Positions 53,552 to 59,750 of a stretch of DNA of 64,000 nt are shown here, one piece after another. The DNA comes from Microvirga lupini (GTDB taxonomy: Bacteria; Pseudomonadota; Alphaproteobacteria; Rhizobiales; Beijerinckiaceae): positions 124,001-188,000 of the forward strand of contig NZ_JACHWB010000005.1 of the NCBI RefSeq assembly GCF_014191055.1, written 5' to 3'. A model generated the notes under the pieces. It had not been told where the DNA came from and ran no database searches. It was given only the letters and a program-made list of their open reading frames with translations. The translations under genes and the position numbers were made by a program. Numbering within the stretch: position 1 is the stretch's first letter; each line of letters starts with the position of its first letter.

Positions 53552-53702
53552 GCACACTTCATCCCCGAAGGGGATGGCCGAAACCCCCTTCCTAAACTTC
53601 ATCGCAGTGCGAACGGTGGACCCCGGTCGGTTTGAGGGTCCTTGCTGGATGGGTCGAGAATGCCCCCCGGTCCTGCTCAGGTCAGGCGTTGCAGAATGGC
53701 CG

Positions 53703-53759
53703 TCTCAGAACATTAATCTGCAAAAACGAGAAGTTTTGCCCCCTGCCGGTGCAGGCCCC
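53703..53759 (+). other. Putative cos/packaging site of the nested element
   Basis: These 57 bases match 59169-59225 at 55 positions, in the same orientation. They contain two neighbouring dyads: GCAAAA...TTTTGC and CCTGC-CGGT-GCAGG. They lie in a 384-base gene-free stretch (53552-53935) ahead of the element's capsid module. The matching copy in the prophage is between HNH and TerS. No other feature in the stretch is recognised. Confidence 0.72.
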
Positions 53760-53935
53760 TTCGGCTCTCTGGGCGAGCCCCTTCCCCCTCTGCACCCTCA
53801 ACATTTGAATTGTGGCTGCGTGCGAAGTGGATAGGACGCCGGTCCCTAGATCTTGGCCATACGTAGGCCGGAGCCCCCCTTGGCAGCGATCACGACATAA
53901 GGCATTTCAACTCTATTGAATGCCTGGGGGGCAGA

Positions 53936-54550
53936 ATGATGAATAAGACGAGAATTGGCACTTGGATTGCGGCAATCGTCCTTGGCGTGGTCGGCTCCGG
54001 CGTATGGGAGAACGTAGTACGTCCACTTCTGTCGTGGGCCTCGGAAAAGCTCCTTTACATCGGAACGCTAGGAGCGACGTCTTACCTCAACAGCATCTAT
54101 GTTGACATCGCGCGCGGGCAATATGAGAGAGCAGCGCTGTCTAACTATCTTCTTACAATGGGCTTTGCATCGGTAAGCATCGGCGGTCTCGTGACCTTGT
54201 ATTTTCTAATCAGGTTCACACGGAAGCGCGAGATAAACCTAGAACAATCCGGCCCGTTATATCGGAGACTTGAACGTTTCAACTCCTTTTTCTCGATGCC
54301 GATATTCCTGTTCCTCCTCACCTTCCTATTCGTAAACTTTGCTCGCGACACGTATGCTGTGAGAGCCGCCAACCACCTAGTACAGGTGCAAACGATAGTG
54401 GCGCCCTATGTGGATGAGCGCACCCGTCTAGAACTCGCCTCTCGATCGGCGCAAATTCAGAACCGCGACGACTATGTCAAGCTTCTCAATGAGATCGATA
54501 CTATTGCGACAAAGAACAAGCTATACACCCCGAAATTCAAGGTGTTCTAG
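53936..54550 (+). CDS. Membrane cargo protein of the element
   Basis: The 204-residue protein has three membrane segments: IGTWIAAIVLGVVGSGVW near the N-terminus, TMGFASVSIGGLVTLYFLI around residue 80, and FSMPIFLFLLTFLFVNF around 125. The C-terminal 70 residues are helical and charged. The DNA is AT-rich compared with its neighbours. It is on the plus strand, between the packaging-like site and the palindromes. Membrane proteins in this setting often exclude other phages; no family match is claimed. Confidence 0.6.
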   Translation: MMNKTRIGTWIAAIVLGVVGSGVWENVVRPLLSWASEKLLYIGTLGATSYLNSIYVDIARGQYERAALSNYLLTMGFASVSIGGLVTLYFLIRFTRKREINLEQSGPLYRRLERFNSFFSMPIFLFLLTFLFVNFARDTYAVRAANHLVQVQTIVAPYVDERTRLELASRSAQIQNRDDYVKLLNEIDTIATKNKLYTPKFKVF

Positions 54551-54601
54551 TCGCGAAGGCCCTTGCCTTTCATTCTGATACTTTGCTGAAACTAAAAAGC
54601 C

Positions 54602-54705
54602 GGGGGCGTTCTTGCCCCTTATCCGGGGGCGCTATCGCCCCTTATGCCGGCCATGTGCCGGGGGCGTTCTCGCCCCTACAGTCCTGGGGGCGTTTTCGCC
54701 CCTAC
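54602..54705. repeat. Four tandem palindromic units, possible replication origin
   Basis: Units start at 54602, 54625, 54660 and 54686, each reading GGGGGCGNTNTYGCCCCTWM, with GGGGCG/CGCCCC-type arms. They are spaced 23, 35 and 26 bases and overlap the 3' end of the winged-helix gene, so that gene's C-terminus is encoded by the repeats. Iteron-like sites next to the gene for their binding protein are a common origin design. Confidence 0.7.
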
Positions 54706-55150
54706 TTTCTAGATCTCGGGAGGGTGCAGCTTTAAGAGCCGCCACCACGGCAACCGCATGCTCGTCTGTGCTGATGCGCTGCCACTCGTCTGTCGGGGCC
54801 TGACTGCGGCCTGTCCCATGCACATAGGTGAGCCGATAGAGAGAGGGCGTCCTGAACTCGGCAATGGATCGGCGGCCCTGCCTCGTCACCTCCAGAAAGC
54901 CCAGGCCAGCACATTGACGGATGGCGAGGGCGATAGACTTCCTTCGGATGCCTGCCTTCTCAAAGTCGGCATAGGTGCAGGGCAGCCTCCCATTTTCGGC
55001 GCTGCCATGCCTCATGTGTTCAAGCTCCAGCCGGTCGAGGATGCGCCGGGCATTATCCGGCAGATGCCTCCAGGCTGGGGATTCCCGCATGTCGCGGCGA
55101 TGGGCAATAAACTGCTGCCCAATGCTGTTGCGTCTCTTCTTTACGCTCAT
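54632..55150 (-). CDS. Helix-turn-helix/winged-helix protein, possible replication initiator
   Basis: The 172-residue protein starts MSVKKRRNSIGQQFIAHRRD, then shows a winged-helix-like region (ARRILDRLELEHMRHG, YADFEKAGIRRKSIALAIRQ, GLGFLEVTRQGRRSIAEF) of the kind seen in RepA-like and phage replication-associated proteins. The basic, Pro/Arg-rich end comes from the palindromic repeats. It is third in the AlpA-PC4-HTH operon. A role in starting replication at the neighbouring repeats is a reasonable inference. Confidence 0.62.
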   Translation of the reverse strand: MSVKKRRNSIGQQFIAHRRDMRESPAWRHLPDNARRILDRLELEHMRHGSAENGRLPCTYADFEKAGIRRKSIALAIRQCAGLGFLEVTRQGRRSIAEFRTPSLYRLTYVHGTGRSQAPTDEWQRISTDEHAVAVVAALKAAPSRDLESRGENAPRTVGARTPPAHGRHKGR

Positions 55151-55173
55151 TCCGCGCCTCCGGTGCCGATGGC

Positions 55174-55425
55174 TTACCGGGGGGCGGGAGCGACAAGGCC
55201 GAGGCTCTCAGCTTGGTCTCTCGCCTCGCACATGGCGCGGGCAATCTCAGGCAGGAGGTCAACGCGAAAAGCGAGCCCCGACTTAGAGGGACGCATCGCC
55301 CCATCGGCAGCCTTAAACCATACCCTGACATGAGCGACCGTGTGGCCTTGGAACTCCCCTAGGCTGACCCGGATCTCTTCACGGCTGTTCTTGCGGATGG
55401 TGGAAACGAGAGTGTCGTCGGTCAT
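55174..55425 (-). CDS. PC4/p15-like single-stranded DNA-binding or transcription cofactor
   Basis: The 83-residue product starts MTDDTLVSTIRKNSREEIRV and continues LGEFQGHTVAHVRVWFKAAD and PSKSGLAFRVDLLPEIARAM. The beta-sheet plus helix with REEIRV...V-R-V-W...GLAF pattern matches bacterial PC4-like (p15) proteins. These bind single-stranded DNA and can act in transcription or replication. It overlaps the AlpA-like gene in an ATGA. A phage or satellite setting suggests a part in replication or late gene control. Confidence 0.68.
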   Translation of the reverse strand: MTDDTLVSTIRKNSREEIRVSLGEFQGHTVAHVRVWFKAADGAMRPSKSGLAFRVDLLPEIARAMCEARDQAESLGLVAPAPR

Positions 55426-55616
55426 GCCGCCACCTTCCCCGCCCGCGTGGCAATCCAAGCCCGTACGTCCGATTTCAGAGCGCAGACGGTGCGGCCCATT
55501 TTGAAGGTCGGCAGCCCGTGCTTTTCCTTCAGATGATAGACCTGTCTCGGCTTCCATTTGAAGGCCTCTGCGATGGCCGGTACGCCATACAAAAGATCCT
55601 CATTCTCAGTCGTCAT
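55422..55616 (-). CDS. AlpA-like putative excisionase/regulator
   Basis: The 64-residue protein starts MTTENEDLLYGVPAIAEAFK and holds a MerR-type helix-turn-helix: YGVPAIAEAFKWKPRQVYHL, then the basic turn GLPTFKMGRTVCALKSDVRA. Such small proteins act as recombination directionality factors and regulators in satellites and prophages. ATG 55616 follows AAGGAAGGA. It is the first gene of the minus-strand operon next to the right end, so it could control excision from the capsid gene. Confidence 0.72.
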   Translation of the reverse strand: MTTENEDLLYGVPAIAEAFKWKPRQVYHLKEKHGLPTFKMGRTVCALKSDVRAWIATRAGKVAA

Positions 55617-55648
55617 TTTCGGTCCTTCCTTGTCGCGCCTCACATCCA

Positions 55649-55670
55649 ACTCTTGCACCACTCTTGCACC
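55649..55670. repeat. Two tandem 11-bp repeats near attR
   Basis: ACTCTTGCACC occurs twice without gap (55649-55659, 55660-55670), about 160 bases from the right att core and 33 bases upstream of the AlpA-like start. They could be sites for integrase arm binding or for the AlpA-like protein acting on its own promoter. Confidence 0.55.
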
Positions 55671-55750
55671 ACGGAGACGCCGGGAGGCTGCGGCAGTCAG
55701 CGGTAAGCTATTGATTTCATTGATACGGGTGTAAGCACGCCCGCGACATG

Positions 55751-55773
55751 AAAAAAGCCGCCCGGAGGCGGCT
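55751..55773 (-). terminator. Rho-independent terminator inside the right end
   Basis: On the minus strand AGCCGCC-TCCG-GGCGGCT is followed by TTTTTT. It lies between the stop of the interrupted capsid frame (55799) and the element's first operon. Helper late transcription would therefore stop here and not enter the element. Confidence 0.8.
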
Positions 55774-55798
55774 AAGTTGTTGTTCTGTTGAGACTAAT

Positions 55799-56920
55799 TT
55801 ACGCCGCTTGGCGCATGTCTGTTCTTGGCCGGAGGAACTCCACAAAGTCGGCGAAGCCGCCCTCGTTGCCGATCAGGGCATCCGTGTTGCTGGTTGTCAT
55901 CGCAGATACCGCAGCCTTGACGATGTCGACAAGGTCTGGATCGGTCTTGCCATACATGCCTTCCGCGATGGCCGCCACGGGCTGATGCGTCTTGGTCGAG
56001 AGAGCCAAGCACTTTGCGTAGCGAGCGAAGCGAATCCCCTTCTCGGGGGCCGACTTCGGCAGGGCGACGCCAGAGCGGACGGCCGCACCTTCGGCACCCG
56101 TCTTGATCTGGTCGTGCACGACGGGCTTTGCGGAGAGAGCCTGCGCCTTCTCCAAAGCGCGGAGGCGCTTCAGGTCGCCGTCGATGGCCTCAACCTCGCC
56201 TTCCAGCGTGTCGAACTCTTCCTGCTCGGCCTGGTCGGTTGAACGGCCTTCGTCGATGGACTTCTGCATGACGGCTGCCATGCGAGCGGACTTGGCATTT
56301 CGCGAGGCCTCAAGCGCCTCGATCTGTTCTGCGATGGTCTTCATCTTAGTGCCCTCCTTCGGGCGCAAGTTCACGGATTTGATGGCTTTTCCCGAAGCGC
56401 CGGGGCGGACAGGCCGATCATCTGCCTTGGGCTCTTTGCCGGTCGCGGCGAGCAAGGGGGCATCAATCGACTTGATAGTGGAAATCACCGCGTCGGCATT
56501 GGCCGGCACAGAGACAAGAGAAAGCTCAAGAACCTCGGTGGCGATGAAGCGGATGCCGCCTTCGTCCATCCACGAGTATTCGAGAGCGCGGAAGCCAATG
56601 GAGACGCCCTTGACGAGGCCGGCCTTCACTTCGCCCCAAGCCGTTTCGACGCGGTCGCGCAGAGGTCCGGGCTCATCAATGATCGGGAGCTTGGCTTCGA
56701 ACTTGATGCCGTCTTTGGTAGGTTTATCGAAGGTAACAGTGCCGACAGGCTTGCTGTGGTCGTGTTGATGCAGCAGTGGCATGGGGTTCTTGAACTGGAC
56801 ACCCAAGGGTTCCACGATGTCCCCTACCCGGTCAGGGTTAGGTGTTGTGGCCACGCCGCGGATAATACGCTGGTCCTCCTCGACCGCTTTCACGGCCAGG
56901 ATCGAATACATGCGGTTCAT
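55799..56920 (-). CDS. Prophage protease-capsid fusion, N-terminal part (interrupted)
   Basis: The 373-residue frame starts MNRMYSILAVKAVEEDQRII, a prohead-protease domain (about 1-160, with LHQHDHSKPVGTV and the VKGVSIGFRA block). From about residue 190 a coiled-coil delta-type scaffold region follows (MKTIAEQIEALEASRNAKSA), then the first 80 residues of capsid up to FADFVEFLRP. After the att core the frame reads RTDMRQAA and stops inside the element. The protease and scaffold parts are thus still intact. An internal ATG at 56344 with a strong GGAGG site could make the scaffold-capsid part alone. Confidence 0.88.
   Translation of the reverse strand: MNRMYSILAVKAVEEDQRIIRGVATTPNPDRVGDIVEPLGVQFKNPMPLLHQHDHSKPVGTVTFDKPTKDGIKFEAKLPIIDEPGPLRDRVETAWGEVKAGLVKGVSIGFRALEYSWMDEGGIRFIATEVLELSLVSVPANADAVISTIKSIDAPLLAATGKEPKADDRPVRPGASGKAIKSVNLRPKEGTKMKTIAEQIEALEASRNAKSARMAAVMQKSIDEGRSTDQAEQEEFDTLEGEVEAIDGDLKRLRALEKAQALSAKPVVHDQIKTGAEGAAVRSGVALPKSAPEKGIRFARYAKCLALSTKTHQPVAAIAEGMYGKTDPDLVDIVKAAVSAMTTSNTDALIGNEGGFADFVEFLRPRTDMRQAA
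55827..55837. other. attR core of the nested element
   Basis: GGCCGGAGGAA matches the left copy at 45920-45930. On the right side it continues into CTCCACAAAGTCGGCG, which encodes ADFVEF of the capsid on the minus strand. On the left it continues into the element. Confidence 0.85.
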
Positions 56921-56934
56921 ATCAGGGGTCCTTG

Positions 56935-58788
56935 TCAGCCCAGCACGAACATCTGGAACTCTTTGGGCTTGGCGCCCTCGTAGGAATTCGCGGCACCAAT
57001 CGCCATGCAGAGAGCCACAGCCGCGTCGATCTTGTTGACCGCTCGCTCTTTTGCGAGCCAGTAGTTGCCCCAACGGTCGTCGTCCGTGACCGCGCTCATC
57101 ATGGCCGAGATGAGTACCGGGTTCTTTTTCAGGCGGATGCGCCCTTCAAGGATCGCATCTTCCAGTTCACGAACCGACCCAGGCATCCAAAGCCCTTCAG
57201 GGTCGCGCCCCGCGGCCTTCGCTGCCTCCGTCATGGCCTCGTTCGGCCTGCCCTTCTTCGTGCCGCCCTGCGGGTGCTCGACGAACTCGACACTGATACC
57301 CAGCGCCGCGCATTCCGGCTCAAAGCCACGGCGGAAGGCGTAGCGGTCATAGGCCACGCACTCGACCTTGAAGTCATGGGCGTATTCGGCCAAGGCCTGT
57401 GCAACGTGATCGTAGCGAATGCTCTCGCCTTTCGGAGCGTGGATATGTTCGGCATCAGCCCATTGCCGATACGGCGCCTTGTCCCTTAAAGACCGGGCGT
57501 CCAAGGTGTCGCCAGGGGTCCAAGCTTCGATCCAGGCGTCATAGGTCGGCTTGCGGACCGTCTGCGTTTGCCCGTTGCGCTCGGCCGTGACCTCGATCTC
57601 GCCAGTCTTCACGACGACCGCCAGAGCGGTGATGTCCCGGTTCTGAGACAGGTCGCAGCCGATCCAGACCGGCTTTCCGTGATGCTCCTCAGGCTCGAAA
57701 TCGGCAATGGCCGGCTCAAGAGCCGCCCGGGTCATCCAGGCCGTGTCGGCATCCGTCCACTGACAGAAGTGCAGTCTCAGAATGCCATTGAGCTTTGAGG
57801 GCATCGCCTTCGCCTGAGCAACGACGCCTGCCAGATACTCCTCTGTGATCGTAACCCCGAGAAGCGGATTCGCCTTGATCCAGCAGGAAGGGTCATTCAG
57901 CGGATCATCGCCCGGATCAAGGGCGCACACATATGAAAACGTGTTGTCGTCCAGAACCTCGCCTAGATAATGGGCATCGTCGTCCTTGGCATCGATATTG
58001 CCGGCCGCGACCCTCACAGCATGTTCGTGCTCAGCCCAGCAGATCGAATTGCGGTCCGACCCGCTGTTGGTGATCATCAGCAGGAGTGGCTGCCGGCGAA
58101 ACTTGAAGCCGCGCTCGAGGATCTCGATGATGCCACCGTCCGCGTGCTCGTGGACCTCGTCCACAAGCGCGAAATGCGGGCGCGGCCCCGAACCTGTCTT
58201 CTTGGTCTCCCTCGAGACCGGCCGGAAGAACGATCCCTTGGCGAGGTACGCCAGATTGTACTCCTTGCCAGGGCCTCCGCTGCGCTTCAGGCGCTTGTCG
58301 AGGTCCGGCGATTTGTCCACCATCTTCACGGCATCGCGAAAAAGGATGCCTGCTTGGTCCTTCGTGGCGCCGGCGGAGTAGATTTCCGCTCCTGCCTCAC
58401 CATCCGCTGTCAGACCGTAGAGCCCAATCCCGCCCGCAAGAGGCGATTTCCCGTTGCCCTTGCCCTGCTCAATATAAGCCCGCCGAAACCGGCGTCGGCC
58501 ATCCAGCTTCTTCCAGCCAAAAAGCGAACCGATGATGAAATCCTGCGCAGGTTGGGACTTGAACGCCCTACCCTCGAATTGTCCCTCGCTCAGCCTCAGC
58601 TTCTCTTCGAAGAACCGGAGCGCCTTGGCTGCGCTCGCTGGGTCGAAAACAACGTCCTTCCGCCGCAGATCGTCCAAATGCCGACGACAGGCGTTCCGAA
58701 CGTGGGGGCCGGCGACGATCTCGCCCCTAACAACAGCCTCGGCATAAAGGGTCGCGCGGTCAGTCGTCGAAGAACTCGTCCTTGTCAT
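56935..58788 (-). CDS. terL: Terminase large subunit (HK97/Terminase_1 type)
   Basis: The 617-residue protein has the ATPase P-loop region AYIEQGKGNGKSPLAGG (about 104-120), the Walker B HFALVDEVHEH (about 205-215), and the nuclease part starting VWIGCDLSQNRDITALAVV (Asp near residue 366), with further acidic residues (VECVAYDRYAF). It drives DNA into heads and cuts at the packaging site. Stop lies 14 bases before the protease start. It is the only large terminase in the window, so the nested element must borrow it if packaged. Confidence 0.93.
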   Translation of the reverse strand: MTRTSSSTTDRATLYAEAVVRGEIVAGPHVRNACRRHLDDLRRKDVVFDPASAAKALRFFEEKLRLSEGQFEGRAFKSQPAQDFIIGSLFGWKKLDGRRRFRRAYIEQGKGNGKSPLAGGIGLYGLTADGEAGAEIYSAGATKDQAGILFRDAVKMVDKSPDLDKRLKRSGGPGKEYNLAYLAKGSFFRPVSRETKKTGSGPRPHFALVDEVHEHADGGIIEILERGFKFRRQPLLLMITNSGSDRNSICWAEHEHAVRVAAGNIDAKDDDAHYLGEVLDDNTFSYVCALDPGDDPLNDPSCWIKANPLLGVTITEEYLAGVVAQAKAMPSKLNGILRLHFCQWTDADTAWMTRAALEPAIADFEPEEHHGKPVWIGCDLSQNRDITALAVVVKTGEIEVTAERNGQTQTVRKPTYDAWIEAWTPGDTLDARSLRDKAPYRQWADAEHIHAPKGESIRYDHVAQALAEYAHDFKVECVAYDRYAFRRGFEPECAALGISVEFVEHPQGGTKKGRPNEAMTEAAKAAGRDPEGLWMPGSVRELEDAILEGRIRLKKNPVLISAMMSAVTDDDRWGNYWLAKERAVNKIDAAVALCMAIGAANSYEGAKPKEFQMFVLG

Positions 58789-59155
58789 CTTTCTCGATGT
58801 CGCCGCGGTTCCGCTCGTCGGTCAGACCGAGTTCGCTCATATAGGCCCGCATCTGCCCATGCCTGGATGCCGGGAATCCTGTCGGATTGAACCGGAACTC
58901 GTGCCACAGTTCACAGAACGCGATGGCCGCCGGCTCCCGTGATGCGTCCAGCCACGAGGCCGGCTCGATGTATCTCTTCCATGCCGCCAGAGCCTCACCC
59001 TTCAGGTGCTTAGGTCTGGTCAGCTTGCCGAAACTCTGTACGCTCGCCTCGACCGCCTCACGGATTTCCTTCTCGGTCCCGTGCCGCGTGACGTTGCGGG
59101 TCCCATCTATCAGTCGAAGGTGCGCTGGCTTCGGCTTTGCGCCGCGCTTAGCCAT
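58760..59155 (-). CDS. terS: Terminase small subunit (P27 family)
   Basis: The 131-residue product starts MAKRGAKPKPAHLRLIDGTR, the usual P27 N-terminus (x-G-x-K-P-x-P-x-x-L-x-x-L-x-G-x). It continues with helical segments (LKGEALAAWKRYIEPASWLD, AIAFCELWHEF) and a polar acidic tail overlapping TerL by 29 bases. It binds the packaging site and delivers DNA to TerL. The putative cos site is 13 bases upstream of its start. Confidence 0.9.
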   Translation of the reverse strand: MAKRGAKPKPAHLRLIDGTRNVTRHGTEKEIREAVEASVQSFGKLTRPKHLKGEALAAWKRYIEPASWLDASREPAAIAFCELWHEFRFNPTGFPASRHGQMRAYMSELGLTDERNRGDIEKDDKDEFFDD

Positions 59156-59168
59156 TGCGTGTTTCCAA

Positions 59169-59225
59169 TCTCAAAACATTAATCTGCAAAAGCGAGAAGT
59201 TTTGCCCCCTGCCGGTGCAGGCCCC
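59169..59225 (+). other. Putative cos site of the prophage
   Basis: The 57-base block lies in the 98-base gap between TerS and HNH genes, the usual cos place in HK97-like phages with an HNH gene. It contains the GCAAAA...TTTTGC and CCTGC-CGGT-GCAGG dyads. The copy at 53703-53759 differs at two bases only. Packaging function is inferred from place and from the second copy. Confidence 0.75.
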
Positions 59226-59253
59226 AATCGCCCTAGACTTCTGCCTTCCCCCC

Positions 59254-59598
59254 CTAGAGAGGCCACCCGTCGCAACCTATGGCCTGCCTGGGCTTGCCTC
59301 GCTCTTCCCTCTGCTTCCCGCTTGAATGGCATCGCCATGGGGCTGCGTCGCACAGGCTCTGAAGCTCGCCTTCCCAGAAGAGGATAGGATCGCCTCTATG
59401 GGGGACGACGTGGTCGGCTACTGTGGCCGGGGTGATGCGCCCCTGAGCCTTACACATGCGGCAGTGGGGCTCTAGCCTCAGCTGGTTCTTTGCCCTCTTG
59501 CGCCATCGGGCTGTCCAGTACCATCGACGCCAGGGCTTCTCCTGTGTCCGCTTGGCGTCGTGCTCCCGGTTGCGAGCTCTCTGGTCTCTTTGCGTCAT
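59254..59598 (-). CDS. HNH endonuclease (packaging-associated)
   Basis: The 114-residue protein has PHCRMCKAQGRITPATVADH, followed by VVPHRGDPILFWEGELQSLC and RCHSSGKQREE. These give the zinc Cys pairs, the His-x-x-x-H catalytic core and the final His of the HNH fold. HNH proteins beside TerS help the terminase cut at cos in HK97-type phages. N-terminal 40 residues are basic. Confidence 0.85.
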   Translation of the reverse strand: MTQRDQRARNREHDAKRTQEKPWRRWYWTARWRKRAKNQLRLEPHCRMCKAQGRITPATVADHVVPHRGDPILFWEGELQSLCDAAPWRCHSSGKQREERGKPRQAIGCDGWPL

Positions 59599-59750
59599 TC
59601 AGCCAGCAGACAGCGCCCGGGCTGGGCAACGTCACTCAATGTTTGGGTGGAAACCTGACAACGAATGCAGATCTAGGGACGTCGCGAGGGGTTGACGTTG
59701 CGTAATTGCCCGGCAAAAACCAAGCTAAAGCCACAGGGGGCAAGTCATCC

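Larger units (their letters stand above)
45920..55837. mobile_element. Putative phage satellite inserted in the prophage capsid gene (about 9.9 kb)
   Basis: Bounded by 11-bp direct repeats, the element carries a tyrosine integrase at its left end and an AlpA-like gene near its right end. Between them are a capsid homologue, a fibre and fibre-chaperone pair, a cos-like site, a winged-helix gene with tandem palindromes, a PC4-like gene and four cargo genes. It lacks terminase, portal, tail tube and tape measure genes. Size and gene content resemble phage satellites. The rival view is a prophage remnant; but intact ends, unbroken frames and an integration scar without decay support a functional unit. 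Confidence 0.8.

Noticed and set aside
54602-54705. CRISPR array reading of the tandem repeats
   Set aside because: Units are self-palindromic, spacers are 3 to 15 bases, there are only four units and no cas genes except a lone Cas2-like gene 6 kb away.
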